This document shows, in pieces, positions 9,335 to 18,183 of a DNA stretch of 64,000 bases. The number at the start of each line of letters is the position of its first letter. The first letter of the stretch is position 1. The stretch spans positions 29,096 through 93,095 of the forward strand of contig NZ_JACYHE010000016.1 in the NCBI RefSeq assembly GCF_021696945.1, given 5' to 3'. This DNA comes from Streptomyces sp. JJ36 (GTDB taxonomy: Bacteria > Actinomycetota > Actinomycetes > Streptomycetales > Streptomycetaceae). The notes beneath the pieces were generated by a model. That model did not search any database and was not told the DNA's origin. It saw only the letters and a program-made list of their open reading frames with translations. The translations under genes and the position numbers were made by a program.

Positions 9335-10081
9335 TCAGGTACGGCGTTCACCGTGCGAGGCGGCGGTCCCCCGGGCCCGCCGGCGGGCGAGCGGCCCGTG
9401 CGCCGCGCCGCCCAGGATCAGCACCGCTCCGGCCACGGTCGCGGTCAGCAGCGGCCGTAGCGGGCCGGGCTCCGAGACGCCGCCGGGGAGCCCGGCGAAG
9501 CCGTCCGGGCGGTCCAGCGTCCCGAGCCGCGCCGTGGGCCACACGGTGGCGTCCACCCGCGCGTCGACGGCGGAGCGCGGCACCGCCCAGTGGTCGCCCT
9601 GCAGGTGCACCCGGGAGTCCTGGGAGGTCTGCCGGTTGTCGCCGAGGAGGAAGAGCTTCCCCTCCGGCACGGTCTCCCGGAACTCGGTCAGCGAGGCCGG
9701 TCCGCCGCCCGCGCGATACGGCTCGGCCACCGGTGCGCCGTTGACCGAGAGCCGGCCCTGGGGGTCGCAGCAGGAGACCTCGTCCCCACCGACGCCGACC
9801 ACCCGCTTGATCATGGGCACGTCACCCCAGACCGTGTCCCGGAAGACGACCACGTCGCCGCGGCGCACCTCGTCGCCGGATATCCGTTCGCCGAGCACCC
9901 GGTCCCCCGACCGGACCGCGGGGCTCATGGAGTCCGTCGGCACGGTGTAGGGCTGGTAGACGATCACGCCCCAGAGGAACCCGCCCAGGAAGAGCACGCA
10001 GCCGAGAGCCACGGCGAGGCCGGAGAGCGTGTCACCGCGGCTCCGGCCGGTACGACTGCCCTCGCCTGCCGTGTCACCCAT
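9335..10081 (-). CDS. sipZ: Type I signal peptidase (SipZ-like)
   Basis: Membrane serine protease removing Sec and Tat signal peptides at the outer face. The 248-aa product has an N-terminal membrane helix (SGLAVALGCVLFLGGFLWGV), the catalytic serine box VPTDSMSPAVRSGDRVLGE, the general-base lysine in MIKRVVGVGGDEV, the LLGDNRQTSQDSR motif, and a second hydrophobic segment near the C-terminus (LTATVAGAVLILGGAAHG) followed by RRR. Start MGDTAGEG at 10081. It is the last of four adjacent signal peptidase genes; the name follows position in the S. lividans/S. coelicolor cluster, where sipZ is farthest from rplS. Function is secure, the letter is by synteny. Confidence 0.92.
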   Translation of the reverse strand: MGDTAGEGSRTGRSRGDTLSGLAVALGCVLFLGGFLWGVIVYQPYTVPTDSMSPAVRSGDRVLGERISGDEVRRGDVVVFRDTVWGDVPMIKRVVGVGGDEVSCCDPQGRLSVNGAPVAEPYRAGGGPASLTEFRETVPEGKLFLLGDNRQTSQDSRVHLQGDHWAVPRSAVDARVDATVWPTARLGTLDRPDGFAGLPGGVSEPGPLRPLLTATVAGAVLILGGAAHGPLARRRARGTAASHGERRT

Positions 10082-10158
10082 GCGCTGCTCCCGCCGGTCG
10101 CTCGCCTCGGGCTCCTCCCGGAGGTCTGGGCGCAGACTACCGGGCGGGCATCGGGGAG

Positions 10159-11103
10159 TCAGCCGGTGATCGACTCCCGGGCGGCCAGCCGCCGGCGCCG
10201 CCACAGCACCAGCGGCACCGCTCCGGCCAGTCCCAGCGCGGCCGGGCCGGCACCGCTGGCTGCGGCGGCCAGGCCCTCCTGCCCGAAGGTGTCCGGCACG
10301 GGCAGGGTGCCCCAGCGGCCGGGGGGCCAGGCGATGACCACAGCGCGGCCCACGGCCTGCTCGACCGGCACCATCCCGCCGTCGGTCTTCTCGTGGTACC
10401 GCGAGTCGAGGGAGTGCTGGCGGTTGTCGCCCATGACCCACATGTGATCCTCCGGCACCGTCAGCGGTCCGAAGGGGTTGTCGTCACAGGGGGTGCTGCC
10501 CGGCTTGAGGTACGGCTCGTCCAGCGCCTCGCCGTTCACCTTGACCGGGCCCCCGCGGCGGCACTCCACGGTGTCGCCACCGACTCCGATGACCCGCTTG
10601 ATCAGGTCCTTCTCGTCCGCGGACGGCATCAGCCCGATGGCGCTCAGGCCCTGCTGCACGATGTTCCGGTCGACCTGGGTGTCGGGCAGCCAGCCGCCCG
10701 GGTCGTGGAAGACCACGACCTCACCGCGCTCCGGCTCGCCGCCGAACCACGGGGTGAGCTTGTCCACCAGCACCCGGTCGCCCACCTGAAGCGTGTCCTG
10801 CATGGAGTTCGACGGAATGGAGAAGGCCTGGAGCAGGAAGGTCTTGATCAGCAGGGCCAGGACCAGCGCGATGCCGATCAGCAGCGGCAGTTCCTTCCAG
10901 AAGGAGCGTGAGCCGCCCGAGCCGCGCCGGCGCTCGCCACCCTCGTCACCCTCGTCACTCTCCGCACTCACGTCGCCGCTTTCGCCTCTTTCCGCGGTCG
11001 GCTCCCCCTCACTCGTCCCGGTTCCCACGGCGGCGTCCTGCCGCCCGACATCTTCCGGACCGTTCCCGGAACCGGACCCCGTGCCGACCGCCACGTCCCC
11101 CAC
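10159..11103 (-). CDS. sipY: Type I signal peptidase (SipY-like)
   Basis: Second signal peptidase of the cluster, about 314 aa. A long acidic, Gly/Ser/Glu-rich cytoplasmic leader precedes the N-terminal helix (LPLLIGIALVLALLIKTFLLQAF); then IPSNSMQDTLQVGDRVLVDK with the catalytic Ser, LIKRVIGVGGDTV with the Lys, MGDNRQHSLDSRYH, and a C-terminal helix (AALGLAGAVPLVLW) with an Arg anchor. I take the GTG at 11103 because AGGAG lies 5 nt upstream; GTGs at 11109 and 11094 are alternatives. The sipX frame as read overlaps its first 95 bp. In S. lividans SipY is reported as a main processing enzyme; that is family knowledge. Confidence 0.92.
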   Translation of the reverse strand: MGDVAVGTGSGSGNGPEDVGRQDAAVGTGTSEGEPTAERGESGDVSAESDEGDEGGERRRGSGGSRSFWKELPLLIGIALVLALLIKTFLLQAFSIPSNSMQDTLQVGDRVLVDKLTPWFGGEPERGEVVVFHDPGGWLPDTQVDRNIVQQGLSAIGLMPSADEKDLIKRVIGVGGDTVECRRGGPVKVNGEALDEPYLKPGSTPCDDNPFGPLTVPEDHMWVMGDNRQHSLDSRYHEKTDGGMVPVEQAVGRAVVIAWPPGRWGTLPVPDTFGQEGLAAAASGAGPAALGLAGAVPLVLWRRRRLAARESITG

Positions 11104-12157
11104 ATCCACTCCTCACACTGCCGCGTCGTCCGCCCCGCAGCCGGGACAGACCCACCACTCCCATAACGAGCGGAGGTTCCGCAGGGCTCGGGAGATGACT
11201 CGATCGATTCTCCGCGACGGGCGCCGCGGTGGTCGTGGCACCCCCCGCGTCCGGCACCGAGGCGTAGGTCGCGGGCTCCTCCAGACGGCGCCAGTGGTCG
11301 AACGGCCAGGCGATGACGACGGCCCGGCCGACGATCAGGTCCTCGGGCACCGTACCGTTCCCGGCGTCCCGGAGGTGGTAGCGGGAGTCGGCGGAGTTCG
11401 ACCGGTGATCACCCATCACGAACACCCGTCCGTCGGGTACCGCCACCTCGAACTCCACGGCGGACGGCGCGTCCCCCGGATGGAGGTAGGGCTCCTCCAG
11501 CGGGGTGCCGTTGACCGTCACCCGGCCTCCCTCGTCGCAGCACTTCACCGTGTCGCCGCCCACCGCGACGACCCGCTTGATCAGATCCTGCTCGTCCTCC
11601 GAGGGCAGCAATCCGATGAAGGTGAGAAAGTCCTTGGCCTGCCGGATCCCGACCGGGTCCTCGCTCTGCTGCTGCTGCTCGTCCTCCAGCCAGCCACCGG
11701 GGTCCTCGAAGACCACCACGTCACCACGCTCCGGCTCACTGCCGAACCACGGGGTGAGCTTGTCCACCAGCACCCGGTCCCCGATGCGGATGGTCTGCTC
11801 CATGGAGCCGGAGGGGATCACGAAGGCCTGTACCAGGAAGGTCTTCAGGAAGAGCGCGATGAGAACCGCCACGCCTATCAGGATCGGTATCTCCTTGGTC
11901 ACCGACAGTCGTCGGCGACGCCTGATCCGCTTGGCGGCGCGGCGCCGGTCGGCGCGGCCCTCGCCGGGCCCGCGGAGCGTGGTGCCCGTCCCTGGACCGG
12001 TGGTCCCGGTGGTCCCGGTCGTCCCGGCGGAACCGGGAGATCCGGGGAGTCCCGAAGATCCGGGGAGTCCCGAAGATCCGGCGGACGCCGTCGGCGCCGA
12101 GCGTCCCCGGTCCGCGCGCCGGTGGCTCCCCGCCCGCCGGTGACCGCGGTTACCCAC
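11009..12157 (-). CDS. sipX: Type I signal peptidase (SipX-like), C-terminus abnormal
   Basis: Third signal peptidase. From the GTG at 12157, which overlaps the sipW stop by 8 bp, the product has a Gly/Thr/Pro repeat-rich leader (GLPGSSGLPGSPG, TTGTTGTTGPGTG), a membrane helix (IPILIGVAVLIALFLKTFL), IPSGSMEQTIRIGDRVLVDK with the catalytic Ser, LIKRVVAVGGDTV with the Lys, and MGDHRSNSADSRYH. Beyond about residue 290 the frame loses coding character, shows no C-terminal helix like those of SipY and SipZ, and runs 95-100 bp into sipY. A one-base loss in the C6 run at 11241-11246 would give a shorter end stopping just before the sipY start. Enzyme identity is sure; the end is doubtful. Confidence 0.85.
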   Translation of the reverse strand: MGNRGHRRAGSHRRADRGRSAPTASAGSSGLPGSSGLPGSPGSAGTTGTTGTTGPGTGTTLRGPGEGRADRRRAAKRIRRRRRLSVTKEIPILIGVAVLIALFLKTFLVQAFVIPSGSMEQTIRIGDRVLVDKLTPWFGSEPERGDVVVFEDPGGWLEDEQQQQSEDPVGIRQAKDFLTFIGLLPSEDEQDLIKRVVAVGGDTVKCCDEGGRVTVNGTPLEEPYLHPGDAPSAVEFEVAVPDGRVFVMGDHRSNSADSRYHLRDAGNGTVPEDLIVGRAVVIAWPFDHWRRLEEPATYASVPDAGGATTTAAPVAENRSSHLPSPAEPPLVMGVVGLSRLRGGRRGSVRSGCGGRGGRHGVRFRERSGRCRAAGRRRGNRDE

Positions 12158-12878
12158 GGCCGCCCGTCCCGGCGCCGGCGAGTGCCGTCCAGCGGTCGGC
12201 GGGCCAGCCGATCCAGTCCACCCGGCCGACCACGCGGTCCACCGGAACGGTGCCGCCGCCGGGTGAGCCCAGGTGGTCACGGGAGTCGCTGGAGTCGGAG
12301 CGGTGGTCCCCCATCACCCAGAGACGCCCCTCCGGCACCCGGATGTCGAACGGCACCGCGGACGGTGCGTCCCCCTCGTACAGGTACTCCTCCGTCACGG
12401 GCACGCCGTTCACCTCGAGTCTCCCCCGCTCGTCACAGCACCGGACGCGGTCGCCGCCCACCCCGATGACGCGCTTCACATAGTCCGTACCCGGCGGGTC
12501 GACGAGCCCGGTCGCCGCCCCGGCCGCACGCAACAGGCTCGTCAGCGGATCCCCGCCGGTCTCCTCCTCCCGTACGAACGAGCCCGTGCCGTCAAAGACC
12601 ACAACGTCTCCGCGCTCCGGATGGTTGCCGAACCGGTAGGCCAATTTGTTGACCAGTACACGATCGCCGATGCGCAGCGTCGGCGCCATGGAGGAGCTCG
12701 GAATGAGAAACGGCTGCACCACGAAGGTGCTCACCAGCAGGACCAGGGTGGTCACCACGGCGGCGCCGGCGAGCACACGAACGGAGCGCGACCGGCGGCG
12801 CCGTCCCTCTACCGGGGCGGCGGAGCGGTCACGCTCCGTGTCGTGGGTGCTGTCGTGGCTCGGTGCGTCGGCGTCCAT
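12150..12878 (-). CDS. sipW: Type I signal peptidase (SipW-like)
   Basis: First signal peptidase after rplS, 242 aa. It has one N-terminal membrane helix (VLAGAAVVTTLVLLVSTFVV) behind an Arg-rich segment, the catalytic serine box IPSSSMAPTLRIGDRVLVNK, the lysine in YVKRVIGVGGDRV, and MGDHRSDSSDSRDH. It ends at GRVDWIGWPADRW plus a short Gly tail with no C-terminal membrane helix, which fits what I recall of SipW versus SipX/Y/Z in S. lividans. Start is the ATG at 12878. Unlike its neighbours it ends in TAA, and its stop overlaps the next gene, so sipW-X-Y are likely one operon. Confidence 0.92.
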   Translation of the reverse strand: MDADAPSHDSTHDTERDRSAAPVEGRRRRSRSVRVLAGAAVVTTLVLLVSTFVVQPFLIPSSSMAPTLRIGDRVLVNKLAYRFGNHPERGDVVVFDGTGSFVREEETGGDPLTSLLRAAGAATGLVDPPGTDYVKRVIGVGGDRVRCCDERGRLEVNGVPVTEEYLYEGDAPSAVPFDIRVPEGRLWVMGDHRSDSSDSRDHLGSPGGGTVPVDRVVGRVDWIGWPADRWTALAGAGTGGRG

Positions 12879-12922
12879 CGTGACGCGAGCCTATCCGGCC
12901 TGGCCGAGACCCCGGCAGGAGA

Positions 12923-13273
12923 TCAGCTCTCGCGCTTCTCCTTGATCTTCGCCGCCTTGCCGCGCAGGTTGCGCAGGTAGTACAGCTTGGCGCGACGGAC
13001 GTCACCGCGGGTCACGACCTCGATCTTCTCCACGATCGGCGTGTGCACCGGGAAGGTGCGCTCGACGCCCACGCTGAAGCTGACCTTGCGGACCGTGAAG
13101 GTCTCCCGGACACCGGCGCCCTGACGGCGGATGACCACGCCCTTGAACTGCTGCACACGCGAGCGGTTGCCCTCGATGACGCGCACGTGGACGTTGACCG
13201 TGTCGCCCGGGCGGAACGCGGGGACGTCGCTGCGCAGTGAGGCGGCGTCGACGCTGTCGAGAAGATGGGACAT
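12923..13273 (-). CDS. rplS: 50S ribosomal protein L19
   Basis: Large-subunit protein at the subunit interface, 116 aa. The start [16 protein letters not shown] at 13273 fits the family; core motifs [31 protein letters not shown] and the basic C-terminal [16 protein letters not shown] are present. The open frame upstream of 13273 is noncoding. A 130-bp gap separates it from trmD; the order rpsP-khpA-rimM-trmD-rplS is the classical S16 operon. The sipW gene begins 44 bp after its stop. Confidence 0.97.
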   Translation of the reverse strand: MSHLLDSVDAASLRSDVPAFRPGDTVNVHVRVIEGNRSRVQQFKGVVIRRQGAGVRETFTVRKVSFSVGVERTFPVHTPIVEKIEVVTRGDVRRAKLYYLRNLRGKAAKIKEKRES

Positions 13274-13403
13274 GACCGTCTGCTTTCCTCGCCGATGCCA
13301 CAGGTCATCGGCGGAATCGTCTGTTGCTGATACGGGGGCCGCCGCGCCGGTCGTGCGTTCGTCCCCCTGTGGCAGGGTCACACGCCGGGCGTGAGGCAGC
13401 GGC

Positions 13404-14312
13404 CTATTCTTCCACGGCGTGTCCCGGCGGCCCAAATCGGCCCCCGCCCGCCGGCTCGGGCTCCCCGCCTCCCGGCTCGCCCGCGCCGTCGGCACGCCGC
13501 CCGGTCTCCGGCGCGCTCTCCGCCGGCTCCGTCCAGCCGCCGCCGGACGCCGGGTGCCAGCCCAGCCCGGCCAGCACGGCCAGATCGTGGCTGTCCAGCA
13601 CCGCGGGGTCGCAGCGCCGCATCAGGTCCGGGCGGAGCGCACAGGTACGGGCCAGCGCCTGGTCACGGCGCCAGCGGGCGATCCGCGCGTGGTGCCCGCT
13701 GAGCAGCACCTCCGGGATGCCGCGGCCGCGCCACTCGGGCGGCTTGGTGTAGACGGGTCCCTCCAGGAGGTCCGCCATGGCGCCGGGGGCGAAGGAGTCG
13801 TCCCGGTGCGACTCGGCGTTCCCCAGCACCCCGGGCAGCAGCCGGGCGATCGCCTCGACCATCACGAGCACCGGTGCCTCGCCGCCCGCGAGCACATAGT
13901 CGCCGATCGAGACCTCGCGGACGTCCAGCCGGGAGCCGTACTCCTCGATCACCCGGCGGTCGATCCCCTCGTAACGGGCGGGGGTGAAGACCAGCCAGGG
14001 CCGCTCGGCCAGCTCGACGGCGAGCTCCTGGGTGAAGGGGCGGCCGCTGGGCGTGGGCACGACGAGGACCGGCTCCTCCTCCCCGGAGCCGAGGACCGCG
14101 TCGAGCGCCTCGCCCCAGGGCTCGGGCTTCATCACCATGCCGGGGCCGCCGCCGTAGGGCGTGTCGTCCACGGTGTGGTGCCGGTCGTGGGTCCAGCCAC
14201 GCAGATCGTGCACCCGCACGTCGAGCCGCCCGCGGGCCCGCGCCTTGCCGACCAGGGAGACGTCCAGCGGCTCCAGGTACTCCGGGAAGATCGTGACGAC
14301 GTCGATCCTCAC
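13404..14312 (-). CDS. trmD: tRNA (guanine-37-N1)-methyltransferase
   Basis: SPOUT-class methyltransferase forming m1G37 in tRNAs with G at position 36, which prevents frameshifting. The 302-aa product starts at a GTG ([16 protein letters not shown]) overlapping the rimM stop by 4 bp. Family motifs: [32 protein letters not shown], and the trefoil-knot segment [21 protein letters not shown]. The C-terminal domain ends with a Gly/Pro/Glu-rich tail of about 45 residues that is probably disordered. Part of the rpsP operon. Confidence 0.97.
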   Translation of the reverse strand: MRIDVVTIFPEYLEPLDVSLVGKARARGRLDVRVHDLRGWTHDRHHTVDDTPYGGGPGMVMKPEPWGEALDAVLGSGEEEPVLVVPTPSGRPFTQELAVELAERPWLVFTPARYEGIDRRVIEEYGSRLDVREVSIGDYVLAGGEAPVLVMVEAIARLLPGVLGNAESHRDDSFAPGAMADLLEGPVYTKPPEWRGRGIPEVLLSGHHARIARWRRDQALARTCALRPDLMRRCDPAVLDSHDLAVLAGLGWHPASGGGWTEPAESAPETGRRADGAGEPGGGEPEPAGGGRFGPPGHAVEE

Positions 14313-14899
14313 GGCCCGTCCCGCCCCTCGCCGGAGTCGCCCTCCCGGTGCTCCGCGGCCTCCCGGCCTCCCGCGCCGCCGGCCTCTCCGGGCTCCTCGA
14401 TCAGGCCCGGCGGCGGGTCCACCACCGCCCGCTGACCCTCGAGATCGATCTCCGGCACGATCTCGGCGACGAACGGGACGAGCGTCTCCCCGCCCTCCGG
14501 CCGGCGGACGATCAGCAGGTCCTGCCCCGGCGTGTGGGCCACCTCCGCCACACGTCCGAGCGCCCGGCCGCCCCGGGTGACCACCTCGAGATCGACGAGC
14601 TGGTGGTCGTAGAACTCCTCCGGATCCTCCGGCCGTTCCTCCGGGTCCACCTCGGCGATCAGCAGGGTGTTGCGCAGCGCCTCGGCCGCCGTACGGTCGG
14701 CGACGCCGGCGAAGCGCAGCAGCAGCCGTCCGCTGTGCACCCGGCCGGACTCGATGGTGAGCGGGCCCGCGGCCGCGGGGTCGGTGGCGAGCACGGCGCC
14801 GGGCGCGAGCCGGGACTCGGGCTCGTCTGTGCGTACTTCGACCGTGACCTCGCCCTTGATGCCGTGAGCGCGGCCGATCCGGGCGACTACGAGCTGCAC
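14309..14899 (-). CDS. rimM: Ribosome maturation factor RimM
   Basis: 16S rRNA-processing factor that helps assemble the 30S head with S19. The 196-aa product starts at a GTG ([22 protein letters not shown]), the canonical RimM opening, followed by the [16 protein letters not shown] and [23 protein letters not shown]-barrel segments and [13 protein letters not shown]. It ends in an extra Gly/Glu/Arg tail of about 30 aa. AAGGGG lies about 12 nt upstream. Coupled to trmD by a 4-bp overlap and preceded by a strong hairpin at 15000-15040. Confidence 0.96.
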   Translation of the reverse strand: MQLVVARIGRAHGIKGEVTVEVRTDEPESRLAPGAVLATDPAAAGPLTIESGRVHSGRLLLRFAGVADRTAAEALRNTLLIAEVDPEERPEDPEEFYDHQLVDLEVVTRGGRALGRVAEVAHTPGQDLLIVRRPEGGETLVPFVAEIVPEIDLEGQRAVVDPPPGLIEEPGEAGGAGGREAAEHREGDSGEGRDGP

Positions 14900-14999
14900 T
14901 GTGTTCCGTTCCCCTTCGGTCTGCTTCCCGCGCCGTCCGGGCGCCGCCGGGCCCCAGGCCGGCGCACCGCCGCACCGGGGGGGTGCGGGCCCCGCGACG

Positions 15000-15040
15000 G
15001 GCAGCGGCCGGGGCGGCCGAAGCCGTCCCCGGCCGCTGCC
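15000..15040 (-). terminator. Hairpin between khpA and rimM
   Basis: Perfect 14-bp stem (arms 15000-15013 and 15027-15040) continued by a 4-bp inner stem around a CGAA/TTCG tetraloop, with one bulged base. It lies in the 160-bp gap inside the rpsP operon. No U-tract follows. It could be an attenuator or an RNase processing site separating S16/KH from rimM-trmD-rplS expression. Confidence 0.6.
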
Positions 15041-15058
15041 GGTGCTGCATGCTGCCGC

Positions 15059-15298
15059 TCAGCGCACCTGGTCCACATCGACGAGGTCGACCCGGACGCC
15101 GCGACCGCCGAGCGCTCCCACGACGGTGCGCAGGGCGCGCGCGGTGCGGCCGTTGCGGCCGATCACCTTGCCGAGGTCGTCCGGGTGCACCCGGACCTCG
15201 AGCACGCGCCCGCGCCGCAGGTTGCGCGAGGCGACCTGCACTTCGTCGGGGTGGTCGACGATGCCCTTCACGAGGTGCTCGAGGGCCTCCTCGAGCAT
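15059..15298 (-). CDS. khpA: KH-domain RNA-binding protein (KhpA-like)
   Basis: Single KH domain of 79 aa (MLEEALEHLVKGIVDHPDEV) with the KH signature VIGRNGRTARALRTVV at about residues 44-59. KhpA-type proteins bind RNA and in Gram-positive bacteria partner with KhpB/Jag; the partner is not in this window. Its ATG lies 2 nt after the rpsP stop, so translation is coupled to S16. Position between rpsP and rimM is highly conserved in actinobacteria. Confidence 0.93.
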   Translation of the reverse strand: MLEEALEHLVKGIVDHPDEVQVASRNLRRGRVLEVRVHPDDLGKVIGRNGRTARALRTVVGALGGRGVRVDLVDVDQVR

Positions 15299-15300
15299 CC

Positions 15301-15753
15301 TCAGGCCTCGGTCGACTCGGAGGCGGACTCGGCGGTGCCGGCCTTCGCGGCCTCGTCCGCCTTCTTCTCACCCTTCTTCGCCTTCGGGGTGATGGCCTCA
15401 CCCTTCGGCTCGTCCGCCGACTCCTTGGCCGCCGCCTCGAAGAGCGCCTTCTTGTCGGCCTTCGGCTCCGCGACCTTCATCGGCTCGGGAGCGGGCAGGC
15501 CCTTGAACTTCTGCCAGTCGCCGGTGACCTTGAGGATGGCCTCGACGGGCTCGGTCGGCTGGGCGCCGACACCGAGCCAGTACTGGACACGCTCGGAGTC
15601 GACCTCGATGCGCGACGGGTTCTGCACCGGGTGGTAGAGGCCGATCTCCTCGATGGCCCGGCCGTCCCGGCGGGTACGCGAGTCGGCGACGATGATGCGG
15701 TAGTGCGGCGAACGGATCTTGCCCAGTCGCTTCAGCTTGATCTTGACTGCCAC
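15301..15753 (-). CDS. rpsP: 30S ribosomal protein S16
   Basis: Small-subunit assembly protein. The 150-aa product begins at a GTG ([20 protein letters not shown]), the canonical S16 start, and contains FIEEIG-type [19 protein letters not shown] and [14 protein letters not shown] Lys/Ala/Glu-rich tail of about 60 residues extends beyond the usual S16 length, as is common in actinobacteria. AGGAG lies upstream of the GTG. First gene of rpsP-khpA-rimM-trmD-rplS. Confidence 0.97.
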   Translation of the reverse strand: MAVKIKLKRLGKIRSPHYRIIVADSRTRRDGRAIEEIGLYHPVQNPSRIEVDSERVQYWLGVGAQPTEPVEAILKVTGDWQKFKGLPAPEPMKVAEPKADKKALFEAAAKESADEPKGEAITPKAKKGEKKADEAAKAGTAESASESTEA

Positions 15754-15862
15754 GGGTGTGGTGTCTCCTGGTCTTGACGTGGTGGGGCACGCGGGACCGC
15801 CACGTGGGGTGGTGGCGGTCCGGGAGCCCGATGGACGCGTCAGCCGGAGGAGAGAGGGATCC

Positions 15863-15889
15863 TGGACGGCTGTCGAGTACAGCCGTCCA
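15863..15889 (-). terminator. Terminator-like hairpin downstream of the SprT-like gene
   Basis: An 11-bp inverted repeat (arms 15863-15873 and 15879-15889, 5-nt loop) about 40 bp after the stop of the SprT-like gene and 110 bp before rpsP. There is no U-tract, as is usual in Streptomyces. Probably insulates the ribosomal operon. Confidence 0.55.
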
Positions 15890-15930
15890 TGATGCCACAC
15901 CCCTGCCGGGCCGCCGAACCGGGTCCCCGC

Positions 15931-16626
15931 TCAGCCCGCCACGGCGATCCGCTGCGCCCCCGGGGCCTCGGCGGCGCCCGGGTCGCCGGCCTCCGTGGCG
16001 TCCCCGGCGTCCGGGATGCGGAACGGTTTGCCGCACGCCCCGCACATGATCGGCGCCTGGGCGAGGACGGACGGCACCACGCGGACGTTCCGCCCGCACT
16101 CGCAGACCGCCTTGACCCGTACGCCACCGCCGGAGGAGCCGTGCCGGGCGGCGGGCCCGCGGAAGCTGCGGCCGGTGTCGGTGGTGGTGGCCGCGTCGTG
16201 CGCCTTCACCGCCCGGTGCAGCCGCTCGATGGTGGGACGATAGCGCCGCCGCGTCTCGGGGGTCAGGGTCACCAGCGAGAAGCCGCTGCTCGGATGCGGC
16301 TCCTCGGAGTGGTCCAGCCCCAGCTCCTCGGCGATCGCGAGGAAGCGGCGGTTGTGGTAGCGGCCGGCTCGCGAGGTGTCCCGGACCCCGCGCGCGGCGG
16401 CGATCCCGTGGACGGCCTCATGGAGCAGGCGTTCGAAGGAGAGCTCGGCGCCACAGGCGGACGACGACTCCCCGATCAGCGATTCGGGCGCGGCGAGGTC
16501 GGGCAGCTCCGGGTGGTGCCGTTGAATGTCGGCCCAGGCGGCTGCCAGCTCGGCGGCAAGGACTGGTGTCGTGCTCACGTCGTGAACAACGAGCGAGGGT
16601 GCCCTGGTGTTCCGATTCCGGGCCAT
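15931..16626 (-). CDS. SprT-like zinc metalloprotein
   Basis: Protein of 231 aa beginning MARNRNTRAPSLVVHD. It has a metallopeptidase-type HEAVH at residues 69-73 followed by a YHN pair at 90-92, and a C-terminal zinc ribbon (CECGRNVRV then MCGACGKPF), the architecture of SprT-like domain proteins. The family includes DNA-protein crosslink proteases such as Spartan, but bacterial members are mostly uncharacterised, so substrate is unknown. The ATG at 16626 sits directly behind an A/T-rich stretch (AAATTATTTGAG), unusual for this GC-rich window; the transcript may be leaderless or nearly so. A 40-bp gap and hairpin separate it from rpsP. Confidence 0.75.
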   Translation of the reverse strand: MARNRNTRAPSLVVHDVSTTPVLAAELAAAWADIQRHHPELPDLAAPESLIGESSSACGAELSFERLLHEAVHGIAAARGVRDTSRAGRYHNRRFLAIAEELGLDHSEEPHPSSGFSLVTLTPETRRRYRPTIERLHRAVKAHDAATTTDTGRSFRGPAARHGSSGGGVRVKAVCECGRNVRVVPSVLAQAPIMCGACGKPFRIPDAGDATEAGDPGAAEAPGAQRIAVAG

Positions 16627-17242
16627 CTCAAATAATTTGCACGTACCAGTCAGTCCACTGCGCGGGGCCTGGAGCCGGACGGGCGCCCTGATCTGCGGAG
16701 ATCCACGGAGGATCCCGGACCGGTGCGGAGCTTTGCGGAGGAGTCGTCCGGGCGCCGCCTCCCGGGAGGTGCCGTCGCACACCCGCCGGACCGGCGTCGT
16801 CCCCCGGCCGGGCCTCGGAGACACCCCGGCGAGCGTGCCCGGCGGGATCGTACGCCCGGCGGGCCGCCGTACGGCAACGCCCCGGCGCGAACCGGCCGTC
16901 CCCCGCGCCGCGTGCTCCCGGATGCCGTACCCATATGGCCGGATTACGATGGTTCCGCGCGCCGGACCGTCATCACCCGGTTTCACCCCGTCGACCGGGT
17001 CCCGGCCCTCCCCGGCCGGCGAGGGCCGGATACCGGCGGAGACCCTGCCCGGGAAGTGAGCACGTGAGCCTCCGCCGCGATCCGGCGCCCCGGCTCACCG
17101 CCGCTCCCGCCAGGGCGCCCGGGTACGCGCGGGGGCCGGGCAGGCGGTGTACGGCACGCCCCGGACGCACCGGCGGCCGGAGAAGGCGGCGGAAGACGGC
17201 AACGGAAGCCGGCAGCGGTCACAGCAGCGGATAGGGGCGCCC
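16627..17242. other. Intergenic region without a recognised gene
   Basis: About 615 bp between the divergent SprT-like and methyltransferase genes. Several overlapping reading frames exist but none has a ribosome site, known motif or consistent codon bias. The SprT-proximal end is locally A/T-rich and probably holds that gene's promoter. I see no repeats or RNA structures of note. Confidence 0.4.
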
Positions 17243-18094
17243 ATGACACCCACGCTCGTCCACCACCACCCGCAGCGCGCCCGCGACTGGGCGGAGATCC
17301 AGGAACGGATGCTGGTCCCGCTCTACGAGGCCGTGTTCGACCGGCTGGAGGTGGGTCCCGCCACCCGCCTGCTGGACCTGGGCTGCGGCTCCGGACTGGC
17401 GCTGCTGCTCGCGGCGGCCCGTGGCGCGTCCGTGACCGGGGTGGAGGCCGACGAGACCCGGCTGGCGCTCGCCCGGGAGCGGCTGCTGCCGGAACCGGGC
17501 ACCGGGCCGCGCCGGTTCGACGCACGCCTGGTCGGCGGCCGGCCGGAGGACACCGTCCCGCTCTCCGGGCCGGCACCCGACGTGGTGACGGCCTTCGACG
17601 CACTGCCCGCGCCCGAGGTGCTCGCCCGGACGGCCGGCGCGCTGGAGCGCGGCACCCCGGTGGTGCTGGCGGGCTGGGGCCCGCCGGAGCGGTGCGGTGC
17701 GGCCTCCGTGCTGGGCGTCGCCACCCGCCTGGCGGAACCGGCGGGCGGGCCGCGCCCGGCCCGCGGTCCCGCCGCGGGCACGAGCCCCCGCGACGCCCCC
17801 GGTCACCTGCCGGGGAGCTGGCGCCCGGGCGGCCGGGACGACCTGGAGGAGCTGGCGCGCCGCGCCGGTCTCCGGCTGGACGGGTCCGGCCGGGTCTCCT
17901 GCCCCTTCGGTTACGCCGGGCTGGAGAGCGCCGTCCGCGGGCTGCTCTCCACCGGGCTGTACGACGACGCCGTACGGGCGACGGACGAGGGCCAGGTCGT
18001 CAAGGAGCTCACCGAGGCGCTGCACCCCCATGTCCGCCGGGACGGCACGGTGTGGATGCCGAACCTCTTCCGGTACGTCGTCGCGCGCGCCTGA
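17243..18094 (+). CDS. SAM-dependent methyltransferase
   Basis: Class I methyltransferase of 283 aa. The SAM-binding motif I is clear (RLLDLGCGSGLALLLAAARG, residues about 37-56), followed by an acidic post-I residue in GVEADETRLALARERL. Start MTPTLVHHHPQRARDWAE at 17243 has GGGG about 7 nt upstream; the longer open frame from 17147 looks noncoding. Substrate is not recognisable; the UbiE/MenG-like fold is generic. It is convergent with the GNAT gene 90 bp away and stands alone on the plus strand in this block. Confidence 0.8.
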   Translation: MTPTLVHHHPQRARDWAEIQERMLVPLYEAVFDRLEVGPATRLLDLGCGSGLALLLAAARGASVTGVEADETRLALARERLLPEPGTGPRRFDARLVGGRPEDTVPLSGPAPDVVTAFDALPAPEVLARTAGALERGTPVVLAGWGPPERCGAASVLGVATRLAEPAGGPRPARGPAAGTSPRDAPGHLPGSWRPGGRDDLEELARRAGLRLDGSGRVSCPFGYAGLESAVRGLLSTGLYDDAVRATDEGQVVKELTEALHPHVRRDGTVWMPNLFRYVVARA

Positions 18095-18183
18095 CCGGCC
18101 GCGCACCGTCCGCGCCGTGCGCCCTCCCCGGCGGCCCGCGTCACCCGTACGGCCGGTCCCGCGCGCCCGGCCTCCGCGGGCGC

